Shown here piece by piece: positions 33,830-44,822 of a DNA stretch of 64,000 bases (position 1 is its first letter; the number at the start of each line of letters is the position of its first letter). A program made the position numbers and the translations under genes. The notes below the pieces were generated by a model, which was not told the DNA's origin, searched no databases, and saw only the letters and a list, made by a program, of their open reading frames with translations. The DNA comes from Limnephilus marmoratus (Eukaryota; Arthropoda; Insecta; Trichoptera; Limnephilidae), in contig OU862912.1 of the NCBI GenBank assembly GCA_917880885.1, positions 46,115,117 to 46,179,116 of the forward strand. Reading direction: 5' to 3'.

Positions 33830-33878
33830 AACAAATCAACATGTTTCGACAACAATGTTGTCTTCATCAGGATATGTT
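33830..33878 (-). ncRNA. Hammerhead-ribozyme-like motif, strong helix I
   Basis: On the minus strand: AACATATC, CTGATGA, extra A, helix II GACAAC-ATT-GTTGTC, GAA, ACATGT, T, then GATTTGTT. The outer strands AACATATC and GATTTGTT pair at seven of eight positions (helix I). Helix III is the self-complementary ACATGT, and the cleavage triplet would be GUU. The core CUGAUGA and GAA are intact. The downstream AATAGTGGTTTAAACAAAGT is shared with the motifs at 10.0 and 37.8 kb. The catalytic role is inferred from fold and known Penelope-like element hammerheads. Confidence 0.6.
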
Positions 33879-34809
33879 ACTATAATCTTATTTGAAAATT
33901 TAACAAATCTGCCAACGACCTATGGTATAACCTTATTATACTAAAAATGAAATTTTTTTCTCAAAATTTAAAACATGCGTTTACTAGATAAAAAAACAAT
34001 CTTTCGAAATCAATTTATAATTTTTTGTGGAAAAGGGTCAATACGTCTAAAATCTGATTTAAAAATGGCAAATTTCTGGATTTCTCTAGTTATGTCCTCT
34101 TAATAACCAGACATATTACCCACATTACAAACAGCATATTACCTATTTCCCAAACCTGCCTTTACCCCTTCTTATTCTTTGTTTCTACAACATTCCCCAA
34201 ATTGGTATGCCATAGTTACACTGGCTCCGGGCGTTTGGAATCCTTGAGCGGTATTCCATAAGTTCAAACGACTTTCAACTCAAGAGGTCTCTTCTCGTTA
34301 AAGATCGTGCAATGAGTTACAAAAATATGCTACATACCACTTGCTGTGTCCAATATGTTCTTATTCATCCCACGTGAAATCGTTTTGGTGGCGCAAAGGA
34401 TCCATAAACCTTCAGGGTGTTGGTTGCAGCGCACCCGGGTGATTGTAGCTCCGGGCGGCAAAAGTTGGGGGTGGTCGGAGTCGAGACAAATTGTTACTCA
34501 TAAAAATACCAATTCTGCCGGTCGCGGGCGCAGACCAAAAAACTAGAGAGAGGTTACTCGCTCTGTGCAGAGGTCATAAATATTGATAACATAATATATA
34601 TAAAGCTGGCAAAAATATGATCTAATAGTTCTGCATAACATGGCAATAAGTATTCTAAATTACTTAGTAAGTACCCATAATAAAGCAATAAAGCTTTTCT
34701 TTTATAAGAATAAAACCATGGTTTTACTAAAGATTTTAGACCAGAAGGGTAATTCTACGTCTTTTAAGGTTGCCACATTTACGCGTTGAGCCACCGCTAC
34801 CCGAATTTC
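33879..34809. other. Non-coding, nothing recognised
   Basis: No gene or repeat recognised. A GC-rich patch lies at 34420-34540. Confidence 0.4.
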
Positions 34810-35216
34810 TACCTATTTCTTACATATCTCCCTTAAACACTTTAAATTTTAAAGCTCTTTAAAAAACATATGTTATTCTTGAAGATAATATCTAAATATT
34901 CTCCGTGTCGAAAAGCAAATTATGTAAAATTCCCTCGATAGAAAAAAAAAATTATTATGTGTGTGCTCCAAAAATTATTATAAACAGGTTTGTTTCAGTT
35001 ATTTTACAAGTTGTGTGTATGAAAAAAATCACATCGTTTCTTTAAATGCTGTTTAAGACAACCCCCGAGAGATTTTTGCTCTATTTTAAACGAGTCGTGT
35101 TTTATTAAACATTTTCACAATTTTCGCATCGATTTTATCGCTTTAAATATTAGCGCGCTCCTCTTACATTCGTAATTACATATCTCTCCATTTTCTTCTT
35201 TTTGCGCGCGGATATG
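34810..35216 (+). repeat. Dispersed repeat, CR1-LINE-related, copy 2
   Basis: Reverse-complement partner of 9120-9530 over about 400 bp. Reading on plus, GATTTTTGCTCTATTTTAAA starts the DFCSILNES-type peptide seen there. The frame is interrupted. The similarity ends near GAAGAAAATGGAGAGATA (reverse), just before GCGCGCGGATATGG. Confidence 0.7.
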
Positions 35217-36009
35217 GCGCCTTAATTAAAAGGAAAAGTATGAAGAAAGGTCAACGACAAACCTTGTTTAGTGCCTACTAACCTTATTTAGGTATTTTCC
35301 TTGTTTTATAAATTGCAAGTTATTTATTATCGTCATCAAAACTTCGCTCCCCGAAGATCACCTGCAATCATAAAAGATATCCGGGAGAAAAATGCATCGG
35401 GGAATTGCACCGGCAATTTTTCACGGAAATTTAACAGAGGGACAGAGGGAGAATAAGGGAACTCTGAGACATGTGAACTTTGCGGAGGGAGCGCAGGACT
35501 CGCAGGATTACCATCCCAATAACTTCTGGAATGTGTTTCATGGTACCAGGGAGAAAGGAGGCACAGGAGGTGCAGAGTGTTCGGTCCTACCTGGCGCTCA
35601 TTTGTCGAAGACCCCGTCGAATGAGCCCGAGCAAGTATCAGCATGAAATCGTGGAGCGTGATATGGGATTAGTAATTTTTGGCTGGCGCTGGGGAGTAAT
35701 TGGAGGGACTGTAGTTAGTTTGACTGCCGCGCGGAGCAATTATGAGCAAATGTTTTGCGGAGGGTAGCTCCTCGCATCACCTGCATTTTGTATGTTATTT
35801 AGGAATGCCAAATGAGAACCATAAATTGTGATGAGATAGCGTAAAATGTTACCCCATTCGCAACTTTGCGCAATCCGCCACCTCTTTTAATTTATTATTT
35901 TGATAAATTAAGCGAGATTTTAGTTAAAAAACATGTAGAATTTTCAACCCGAAGTAAAAGTTTTTTTTTAAATGTTATTCGTTGTGCATTTCTTCATGTG
36001 ATCCGCTAT
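35217..36009. other. Non-coding, GC-richer patch
   Basis: 35330-35770 has balanced composition and overlapping open frames on both strands (up to about 100 codons), but no recognisable domain, initiator context or splice pattern. It may be conserved non-coding sequence; I do not call a gene. Confidence 0.35.
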
Positions 36010-36245
36010 ATTAGACACTGGATACAATGATGTACAAGCTTAATAATAATATGCTCCCAAATTATCTGCAAGGTATTATTATGTACCATGAAAATATTCA
36101 CAATTATCCTACGAGAAGACGCAGAGATTTTAGGCTTCCCAAAACTAAACTTTCGTGCACACAAAACAGCGCGGTTTATAATAACCTACCAAATGCCGTA
36201 AAGGAAGCCTCAAGCCTTAGCATTTTTCGTGGGACATGTGCTCGT
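36010..36245 (+). pseudogene. CR1-like LINE C-terminal remnant, cut by a Helitron
   Basis: The frame reads MMYKLNNNMLPNYLQGIIMY, HNYPTRRRRDFRLPKT, SCTQNSAVYNNLPNAVKEAS and SLSIFRG. The sequence of blocks (YK.N...LP.YL, Y.TR....R.P, TQ.S..YN.LP..V, ..F) is the LINE ORF2 C-terminus. The expected FK-x-x-L end is missing because Helitron sequence begins near 36240. The 5' part of the element is gone. Confidence 0.75.
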
Positions 36246-36582
36246 ATTATAAATGAAAGTCTTCCGCCGCGTCTGTCTGTCTATTAAAAAAAAAACTACT
36301 TAACGGATTTTCTTGCGGTTTTCACCAATACTCGTATAAAGTGATTCATGAGAAAGGTTTACGTATATAATTTGTCAAGGTTTTGTGTAAATTGGTTGAA
36401 ATATATAAATAAAGGAGAATATCTGTATGTGGTGGATGATCGGGCAGGCAAGCGGGCGGTGTGGATTGGATTTGTATGCAAATTAACAGATGGTGAAGTG
36501 AATTAAAAGGTTGGGTAACTATCCAGTAGATGGCGTTGTGTTTCGTTGTGCCACAGCAACGCGTGGCCGGGTCAGCTAGTTA
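36240..36582 (+). mobile_element. Non-autonomous Helitron, copy 2
   Basis: Starts near TATTATAAATGAAAGTCTTC, continues GTCTGTCTGTCTATTAA, ACGGATTTTCTTGCGG and TAAATTGGTTGAAATAT, and ends GCCACAGCAACGCGTGGCCG then GGTCAGCTAGT. It matches 5374-5992 at both ends. It inserted in the tail of a CR1-like LINE. No Rep/helicase is present. Confidence 0.7.
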
Positions 36583-37821
36583 TATGTAAAAAATATTTTT
36601 TTGTTTGAATACGAACATACTCATCAATATTACTTCAGTCATCTTAAACCAAGTTATATGTTTTTCTTAAAATGTATTTTTCAAACCTATTTGTAAATGT
36701 AACTGTATCTCTTTAATTGTATTTTGTAAATATTTTTCTTACTAGATGTACGAAAAAAAATGTTTATATCTAAATGAAGATTAGATAGAAAAACAAACAA
36801 ACAAACTTCAGGCAATCACGCTCTAATATAAAGTTTATCTTTATCATAATAAATTACGTCAAACAAAAATATAAAACAGTCACAAAACGGTAAGAAATAA
36901 TTAAAATCAATATTTCCAGATATCAAAAGTTGCAAGAAAGCAATTTCAGAAGGATCTCCTGCCTTTTATTTTGCTCAGAGCACTGAATCTTTTGAGAAGC
37001 TCGACAAACATTTGACAAGTCAAACAGGAAAGTTTATCATGGCCTTAAAAAATATTAAAACATGGTTGCAGTTTAAATTCAGACTTTGTTTGCAAAACCT
37101 TGCCAATTTCAGCAGCAATATTGTCTGTTATTTTTTCACCAGTTCAATTATCTCGAGCGAATAGTAATTTATCGGAGGGGTTCAAGTCAAGTAATTCGAC
37201 ACTCCGTGTCACGTTCTGTCTAAGCTGTAACATTGAAATAAGTTGGGAGACCTCTCCTTTCATTCGTACATCTGTTACAAATAAGTGCCATTTCCCCCAA
37301 GCTAAATGATTTCTCATCAACATTGGGGCGATCAACGGTCTAAGTGAAATAAATTCATTGCTAAGAAAAACAAACAGCGTACCCACCGATAGAAATGTTC
37401 ACAAGCTAGGAGCAAAGTGATCACATTATTTAATAAAATGTAATAATAAATGTGCGTCCCTTTATACAAGTTTTGGCAATTCAATATTTCCTTATATACG
37501 AAATAAACTAAAAACTCGTACACACAAACACAGAATTCATTAAAACGTCCCAAGCACACAAACACTTTACACAACACGATAAGATACATTTAAACACCAT
37601 CCACAGTAACTACGGTAAACAATCCATTGGTTACAAGTTACGAGGGGAGCAACTTATATAATTACCAAAATCAACAAACAAAAAATATTGTCATATAGCC
37701 CAATCATGGATTTGTTCCCCTACCCACCCACTCTACACTAATACCTACCTACCCAATCTACATTATTATCTAGAAACAGCTCCACCCCTACCATAATAAA
37801 ACATTGTTCGAAACTGTCAAA
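36583..37821. other. Non-coding, apart from one decayed frame
   Basis: Holds the possible decayed frame at 36900-37386 (separate entry) and the body of the element whose end is the ribozyme-like motif at 37822-37874. Nothing else seen. Confidence 0.4.
36900..37386 (-). pseudogene. Unidentified decayed reading frame
   Basis: A minus frame of about 160 codons with three internal stops: MGTLFVFLSNEFISLRPL, ...KWHLFVTDVRMKGEVSQLI, LLDLNPSDKLLFARDN-stop-, TGEKITDNIAAEIGKVLQ, ... CLTCQMFVELLKRF. The frame continues past each stop without a shift and has protein-like composition, unlike most frames here. I do not recognise the family. It may be a transposon relic or chance. Confidence 0.25.
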
Positions 37822-37874
37822 TTAGTATAAGCTTTCCCTGACGAAGGAACGTTTGTTCCGAAACCGGTCGGATT
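37822..37874 (+). ncRNA. Hammerhead-ribozyme-like motif
   Basis: CTGACGA, extra A, helix II GGAAC-GTTT-GTTCC, GAA, ACCGGT, C, then GGATTTGC. The variable core position 7 is C here, allowed in CUGANGA. Helix I pairs GGA with TCC and then GC with GC around an internal loop. Helix III is the palindrome ACCGGT and the cleavage triplet GUC. Downstream come AATAAGTGGTTTATACAAAG and TTATTTCATTATTC, shared with the other sites. Confidence 0.55.
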
Positions 37875-37979
37875 TGCACATCAAATAAGTGGTTTATACA
37901 AAGTAAAATTATTTCATTATTCTATATAATTACCTCCCAAACTACATTAAAAACGAAAAAAAGCTGTGTAAATTGTTAC

Positions 37980-38300
37980 TTTTTCATTATAAAATAATAT
38001 TGAATAGATCTTTCAGAATTGTTTAACACCACTATTTTATTTATTTTTTAATTTTTCAGAAAAAAAATTCTCTTCAAATGCACGTCGTAAAATACGCATT
38101 TATTTTTCTAGACATATTTCGACGACGCATATCGAAAGAGCAAAAAAAGAAATTTACGGATTTAACACATTGGATTTATTGTCCTTTACAGCATTTCACA
38201 TTTCCGTGATCGATATAATCATGTTTTACAGATTGAATTACCATTTAAACTCTTTCAAAGACAATTGCTTGCATATACCTTATTTTGAAGATGTTAGTAA
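37980..38300 (+). repeat. Dispersed repeat, pair with 50985-51330, copy 1
   Basis: Shares in order AATAGATCTTTCAGAAT, TTATTTTT..TTTTTCAGAAAA, AATGCACGT.GTAAAA, ATATC/AGATC..AAAGAG, CATTT..GGA, TATTGTCCTTTACA/GCATTTC and CGATGAATATAA/CGATATAATC with 50985-51330. Non-coding as far as can be read; family unknown. Confidence 0.6.
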
Positions 38301-39454
38301 TCAAGTTATCACTAATAGCAGTTCTTCGTTTACAAGAAATGACATGAACATATTTAATAATAAAATCTAAATTATTGCAGACACATAGCAGTTTTATTGG
38401 TCCTCGTTCATTTAACCTTCTACCACTACAAACTCAAATGATAAATAAAATGATAAAATATGTAAAAGAGGTAAAATTAAAATTATAGATATTGAAACGC
38501 TTTTTCTATAAATTTATCCTTCCTTCTACAACTCACTTTCTGTAACTTTCTAAACTGTAGTACAATATGTTTTCTGTTTATTTTTTTATAATAACTAAAA
38601 AAAAAAAAAGAAAAAAAAAATTAAAAATCAGTATGTTTTTTCCATATTTTAATTTTAATTTTATAATAGCTGAAAAAAAACCTTTTTCACTTATTCTACC
38701 TATGAAATACTAACTTTATATTTTATATGTTTTTTAAGTCTATTTTATTCTTTGGGTACTTGGAAATATAGTATTTTTTTTTAATATTACCCACACTCAG
38801 GCAGTGCCTTAGTGGGTTTTCATTTCTTGTTCATACTATTTGCTATTATATGTATACTATTTGCTATTTTATACATTATATGCACAGAGAAATGAGAATA
38901 AATAAATAAAATAAAAATACCATATACGTACTTACTACACTACTTGCACAATTGTACAAGACGAGAAACCATTCAAATAAGCAAGCAACTTGAGAAAAAT
39001 TTTAAGTGAGCTGGAGGGGCTAGAAAATTTCTCACAGTTACGAGGAAGGGGGGTTAATAGGTGCCAATAATGTAATAACTCGCTCAATATGGAGTGTAAC
39101 TTACAAAGATGAAAATTCTCCCCCGGTGTGAAGAGCAGTTAACCTCTCACGGGCACCTGTCACGCTACCATAGCAACTAGCAGTCCCCCCAACCCCTCCA
39201 GAGCACAGGGCGGGGGGTGGGGGTAAATGGTAAAGCAATTAATAAAACAAACGCACTTATTGCCAGGCGGTCCCGGCGGTGGTCAAGTTTGGACGTTAGG
39301 GCAGATATGGCTCCGGGCGTAATTTGCAAATGATGATAATATGATGTTATCAACGAGTACTCCAATAAATAAATAAATAATATATTTTTCGCGTGATAAA
39401 TGGTCTAGCAATGTGATTTTTTTTTAATATTATAAAAATAATTTATCTATACAA
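38301..39454. other. Non-coding, nothing recognised
   Basis: AT-rich with A-runs at 38600. A GC-rich patch at 39180-39240 (GGGCGGGGGGTGGGGG) has no gene. Confidence 0.4.
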
Positions 39455-40150
39455 ACGGTCAGTAGCCGAGGTGGCATCGCATTTGGATCGTACGGCAGAC
39501 GTCTTGTGTTCAATTCCTCGGCTGGCTACGTCCTCCATTACGACTAGGGTTCCCAGACCAAAAAATCAAAATCCCGGAGAAAATTCCTGACATTTGATAA
39601 AAATTCCGGACTTTCGAAAGTTACGGAATTAACAAAGGTATGCTCTTATATATTTGCGACGCAGGCACAAAATGCCAATGTTGAAAGGGATTTTTCCTTA
39701 ATGGGGCCCAATGGTCAAAAGAAAGGAACAGGCTTTCTGTGGAGAATGTCAAGTCGATTCTCTTAACACAGTATAATTTAAAAAATATGACTTGCGAAAT
39801 GTTCTAGAAAACTATTGTTAAAGATTCGGAAGTGTTGAACAATATTTCTGGGAGCATTAAATATCAGAAGTGATGTTTTTACTTTGATTTGTAATAAAAA
39901 TAATTTGGTTTATTTCATTTTTTTATATCAATCTCCACTTAATTGTAGAAATTCCGGACAGTTTAGGATTCCCCCCGCATTCCGGACAAAAACCTATGGA
40001 CTTGTCCGGAAGATTCTGGACGTATGGCACAATTACGACACAATCAACATTTTCTGCTTAATGTAGTGATAGCAGAAGATTTTCAAATAATGTCAGGTTA
40101 TACATAAACCCGGAATGTTTGACTTTAAGAAAGACAAACCATTTTTCAAA
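39455..40150 (+). mobile_element. Family D SINE interrupted by a hAT relic
   Basis: The head at 39455-39540 (ACGGTCAGTAGCCGAGG ... TTCAATTCCTCGGCTGG, CCTCCATTACGAC) and the tail at 40040-40145 (AGATTTTCAAATAATGTCAG, AACCCGGAATGTTTGACTT) together make a full family D SINE. A 487-bp hAT element separates them. The B-box has one change (TTCAATTCC). Confidence 0.8.
39545..40031 (+). mobile_element. hAT element relic with transposase C-terminus and 8-bp target duplication
   Basis: Flanked by a perfect ATTACGAC (39537-39544 and 40032-40039). The ends are TAGGGTTCCCAGAC and, reversed, TGTGCCATACGTCC, resembling hAT TAGGGTTGCC-type termini. Inside, 39660-39805 encodes the end of a hAT transposase dimerisation region: NVERDFSLMGP, then after a one-base frameshift QWSKERNRLSVENVKSILL and YNLKNMTCEMF-stop. 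The pattern (AN.ER.FS .. R..LSV..V.S.L ... YN..) fits the hAT C-terminal block. The N-terminal catalytic core is deleted, so this copy is dead. Confidence 0.85.
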
Positions 40151-40204
40151 AAAATTATTCAATTCACGCCAACCCTTAACTAACTTTTATTTTTATTTTT
40201 ATAG

Positions 40205-40590
40205 TAATACCTCACAAGAGTCTCAGCTGCTCCCGTCTGGAGCCAGTGAGACCATGTCATCCCCAATTGGGGTATGTTGTGAGGCTGATGGTAGTTGGGA
40301 GGGGAAGGAGATGGGTTAGAGGAAGGTGGGGAAGTACCTGGCTATTCAGATCTGGTCACCAAACACGGCTAACGCCATTTCTAGCAATGTTTCAATTCTG
40401 AATGGTCTCAGTATTCTGAGAGTATCTTCCACTATGGAACGTGCCGCAAATATACCATACATTATTTTTAAATGAATTAATTGTTAAATAACACAAATTA
40501 TTCGATTAAAATTTAATTGCCCACGCCGGGTTTCGATCCCGCGACCTTCGGATTGCGAGTCAAGAGCCTTACCGCTAGACCACGCCGGCC
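40205..40590 (-). mobile_element. Family A SINE, near full length, copy 2
   Basis: Same order as 685-1076: AATACCTCACAAGAGTCTC, TCCCCAATTGGGGTATGTTG, GGAAGTACCTGGCTATTCAG, GTGCCGCAAATA, and a tRNA-like head at 40522-40590 (GGTTTCGATCCCG reverse B-box region, CTAGACCACGCCGGCC). It lies 55 bp from the interrupted family D SINE. Confidence 0.85.
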
Positions 40591-40609
40591 GTCGTAACTA
40601 CACAATTAA

Positions 40610-40850
40610 AACCAATTTACAAGCATTTAAAATGGTACGACGCTAATTGCCGTTTTTTTTAAACGTACCTAACATTGTGTTGTGAGTATTTGTATTTTTT
40701 ATATAAAGAGATTATTTTATAAACTGCGCCTTGCATTTCCGATGGTACGATGCTAATTGTTTTTTATTTTAAACGCAATATTGTGTTGCTGTTGGTATTT
40801 TTATTATAAAGTTCATGTTTTAAACACAGGACTTCCTAGTGAGACAGGCT
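40610..40850 (+). repeat. Tandemly doubled dispersed repeat
   Basis: ATGGTACGACGCTAATTG...TTTAAACG...ATTGTGTTGTGAGTATTTG at 40632 is repeated as ATGGTACGATGCTAATTG...TTTAAACG...ATTGTGTTGCTGTTGG at 40742, about 110 bp apart. A third, diverged copy is at 32430-32600. Confidence 0.65.
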
Positions 40851-41629
40851 TGGCAAAATAAATAAAAATCGGTGATTTGATCCAATTTCAGATTCCATGA
40901 CATTTGTTCGCAATAATATGCCACATTTTAATATATCCCCGCTCGCAATGCAACCTTCCATTGAAATTGTTAAAAACAACCGCTCAAAAAGGCCAATCAT
41001 TGAATATCATGTGTACAACAAATATTTGTTTTTACATACCTTTAGGCAGAACAATTTGTTTCGAATCTTTTTATCATAAAATAGTAACGCAAAATAAAAT
41101 ACGTTTCAAGGGTTTCGTTTTATTTTATTTATCGAAGTGAAGGAATACAATTTTTAAAGAAGTACGGAAGAAGAATCAAGATGTCAAAGAAATCCCCCAA
41201 AAATAGGAGGGTAACAATTTCGCGGTACTCTAAATATCAGACAGCTCAATATGGACCTCTTGTCAAGACTTTAATAACTGTCTGTGAATGAAATATAGTG
41301 GGATAAAAACGAACAAAACTTATCTTACAACATTTTTGACATATCCGGTAAAAGAAGAGTCACAAAATTTTAATGCTATGGCGAAGCTAAATTCTAAATC
41401 ACTATTTTCGATTAATATTTACGTCGAATTGGTTTACATGATGAATACAAAAAAATAAGCTTTCGATGCATTGAAAGTTTTCCTATCGTTGCGCTTGATT
41501 AGAATTAAAATAAAATTATTAATTACTTCAAGAAAAATATATGTGTAAACTGCTAAAAAATGTTTTTTTATGAGAAATGTGTGAACGCTTATAAAAACAA
41601 ACTTTTAAAAATTACATTTTTATTTGTAG
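40851..41629. other. Non-coding, nothing recognised
   Basis: Two overlapping plus frames at 40897-41140 have no known motif. Confidence 0.4.
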
Positions 41630-41910
41630 GATGAGACTGATTGAGGGAGGCCTATTGACCTCTCCAGCTGGATTCTCCCGACCCTTCGCCTTGCACCGCA
41701 GTGTGAGGAATAGATTCATGCGTCCGTCACTCCTGGCCACACCGACCCCCCGATTCCTACCCACCCATCATACCTTTTTCCTTCCCATATCTTCTTCTCC
41801 TTCTTTTCCCTTAAAAAACCCTCCACACAGCATCCTCAAGATGACATAGGCCCCTAGGGAAATTGTTTTCCTCGGTGCCTCCTGAGTGGAGCTAATGTAA
41901 AAAAAAGGAT
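41630..41910 (+). mobile_element. Family B retroposon, 3' two thirds
   Basis: TTGACCTCTCCAGCTGGATT, CCTTGCACCGCAGTGTGAGG, CATGCGTCCGTCACTCCTGG, CACACCGACCCCC, a CTTTTTCCTTCCC tract, AAAACCCTCCACACAGCAT, AGATGACATAGGCCC and GTGGAGCTAATGTAAAAA, all in family order. The 5' head is absent. Confidence 0.8.
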
Positions 41911-44107
41911 TTGTAGGATGTGAGAGCTTCCCTTAATTAGCTTATTTCTTTCTTATAAAATTATTCACAACATAAATACAAACCATTTTATGCGTAAATC
42001 GACCGTTTCTAAACTCAATATATCCTTCTAAATATTTATATGCCTATCTTCTATATTTGCGGTGAAATTAAGGCATGCCAAGAATGTACACATTTTTCAA
42101 ACTCATTTTTTCCAAGATATTATTTTGATGCAGCAGTCTATTTTCTTTTACGGCGAAAATTGTCTCAAGATGAAAATTACAAGTTGCAATGTTAGACGAC
42201 AGATGTCTCCGTACCTTGCCCCTCACTTCACAAAGGGTGGGGTGACAGCATATCACAGAGATAGCCGTTGTTATTGCTATGATGCTGGTGCATGTACGCT
42301 ATGCGGGGAGGAAACGAAAGCGCTCTTACTAAGGAGATATTAATTTGTTGACAGGAGAAAGAGATGAAAAAAATGACTAAAACTCAAATGTAGCTCTCTG
42401 GGAAGAGTTTAACGAAGTTCACCAAACATTAACGATTTAATTACAGAGAATAATTAAAAAAAAATTAATAAAACAAAAAATAGTTAATATCTTGTGTTAG
42501 TTTGTTGATTAAGCTATTTTATATAATCTCGATTGTGAGGAAAAATTTGCTATTGTATGCAAAGAAACATTACTCGTGTGTTCCGTTTAGAGCATTTGAA
42601 GTATTTTCATAAGGGTTTGCATGTCAAAAGACTCCATATTTGACATTGTTGCAAAATCAAAGATCGGACAGAGCATTTTTCAATTTGATAAGGGAATGTT
42701 CATAATCAAATACTTCTTCAATTAAAAGTGACTTGAAACTAGTATTTTAAGATTGTTAATCGAATACTCTCGTCCTACTTGGAAAACAATGTTATTTTCA
42801 TTTCTTTAAAGATCAATTTAATTCCAATTTAATAACATTATTATTAAGTTCTGCAAGTATTTTAGGTTAATTATTTATTCCCTTCCCAGTATGAGTACGA
42901 AACCTAAAACACATTTAAATAAGTCACGTCATTTTTAAACAATTAAGAACACATTCATATTTAAAATGGGGAATTCAGATTTCAAAGTACCCCACGAAAT
43001 AGAGAAATCTATTGTCAGAATTACTTTCTTGGTAAATCGGTTTAACCGGCGGGAGGGGGCAAACTCATAAATAATCATATAAATAAGTCGTCATAAAGTG
43101 GTCCACCCACGGTTTGAAAATGATATTGTAAGCCGAAAAGCTGAATAGCAAAAGAAGCCGAAATAACGAAATAATAAAATACTAAAATACTTGCAGAATA
43201 ACACCATTAAATTTGATTTAAATTGGTTAAGTAAATTAAACACAAAAACCATAAATAGATATTTTCAAGTGTAAATATGCTGCATGTGTGCAAATGCTAG
43301 AAATAATTATTAAGTATAAATGTTTAAACGTATGAGATAATATTCTGCCACAACCTAGTCAAGTCACCATTCTCGACCAAAGCGGAGTGCTTTGAAAAGA
43401 GCTGACCTTCAAGACACACCGAGTCTGCCTTTCTTATGTAAACAAACAGAGGATGCGACAGTATCGATTCCCACCGTGTGCAAGGCGGTCGCGGCGTGCT
43501 TTCAGGCTCTTCCGGGATCATTTGTATTCCGGGCGAGCTTCCGCCCCCGAGACGGAAGGGTGGGGAGGGGAGGCGGAAGTGCAAGTGATGCGCCGGAAGA
43601 CAGGTGCTGCCCCAATGAAAGCGAGCAGTTGGCATTATTATTCCATTCCATCTTTAAAACTCTCGAACATTCAAAAATAGGGAAGAATATCATCTATTTT
43701 TGGATAAAAGCACCATACATCATCCGCGTGTGGTCGTTTTGAGGGGAAGGTGTGGTTTGGTCCCCATATACTTGTATTATTTATATGTTTTTATTATTAT
43801 TAAGAATGTGGTGAGCTTGCCAGCTTTTATAGCTTTGAACGGGGGTGTTCAGACGAGAATAGAATACAAATGGTCATAAAACATCTTCATTTTGTAATAA
43901 AAAAAACACTTATTTGAAAGGCTAGATCTGTTAGTTTTTTAAGGTATTAACTCACCCAGCGGTAAATTAGATAACTCGCGATGTGGTAGTTAAAAATAAA
44001 AGTAAAGTAATAGTTATAAAGTATCTGCATTTGTTGGACTGAAATGTTATTTTTGAAATTTCTGAATCTTTTGTAACGAAGTTATATAAACAAACTGTTA
44101 TAATTTT
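41911..44107. other. Long non-coding stretch, no gene seen
   Basis: No gene supported. A GC-richer patch at 43390-43640 opens frames on both strands (up to 116 codons) with no domain; its translation is low in complexity and has no initiator or splice support. Confidence 0.4.
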
Positions 44108-44440
44108 TGGGAGACGGGTACGTGTACTGCCGCCCCGGGAACCATTTATTGTATTTATAACCAACAACTCTGCCATAGGTCACCCCAAGTGGTTCACTAC
44201 GTTTGGCGACTTGGAAGACCTTTTGACCTCTATAGCAGGACCCTCTGGGAATATCGCCTTGCACCGCTATGATAGGCATGGATTCATATGTCTGTCACTT
44301 CTGGACACACTTACCCCCAGATTCCTCTCCACCCCTTTCTTTTCTAAAAATACCCTCCACATAGCATCCCTTAAGATGACACAGGCCCTGAGGGGAATTA
44401 TTTTCCTAGGAGCCTCCTCTGAAGAGCTAATGTAAAAAAA
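44108..44440 (+). mobile_element. Family B retroposon, nearly complete
   Basis: Head GGGAGACGGGTACGTGTACT, GCCGCCCCGGGAACCATTTA, ACTCTGCCATAGGTCACCCC, AAGTGGTTCACTACGTTTGG, middle TTGACCTCTATAGCAGGACC, TTGCACCGCTATGATAGGC, tail AAATACCCTCCACATAGCAT, AGATGACACAGGCCC and GAAGAGCTAATGTAAAAA. A partial deletion lies in the centre. Confidence 0.8.
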
Positions 44441-44574
44441 TTCAATGTTTTATAAAAATAATTTACACCTACTAGCAAAAACATATTTTTTGCCATGATA
44501 GCGCCCTTGAGGTGATTTTTCACAAAAACGTCGCTATATAAATTAGCCAAATATTATTATTATATTATTATTTT

Positions 44575-44822
44575 TTTTACATTAACTCCACACTGTCCTG
44601 AGGAAAAAAAATTCTTAAGAGCCTATGTCATCTTTGAAGATTTTGTGCGGAGGGTCTTTTTGAGGAGAGGAAGGAGTGAACATGGGTCTTGAAGGGACCC
44701 TTGTTGGAGGAGGGAGGAAACACAGAGGCCGGCAAATCTTTCCATTGCTGAGCTGTTGAATTGAAGAACGAGTCGTAGAAACGATCCGTTGTCGTGTGAC
44801 TAAAGTCAACCATGTACAAATA
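44575..44822 (-). pseudogene. LINE partner of family B, C-terminal and 3' UTR fragment
   Basis: Minus frame: YMVDFSHTTTDRFYDSFFN, STAQQWKDLPASVFPPSSN, KGPFKTHVHSFLSSKRPS. It aligns with 49785-50060 residue by residue apart from scattered changes. The 3' tail after the frame matches family B. The partner copy has RLWNDLP where this reads QQWKDLP. Confidence 0.8.

Noticed and set aside
35336..35767. Overlapping 84-102-codon frames
   Set aside because: Open on both strands, no recognisable motif; kept only as a GC-richer non-coding patch.
43392..43742. 116-codon plus-strand frame in a GC-rich patch
   Set aside because: Frames are open on both strands, with no domain and no splice support; probably compositional.
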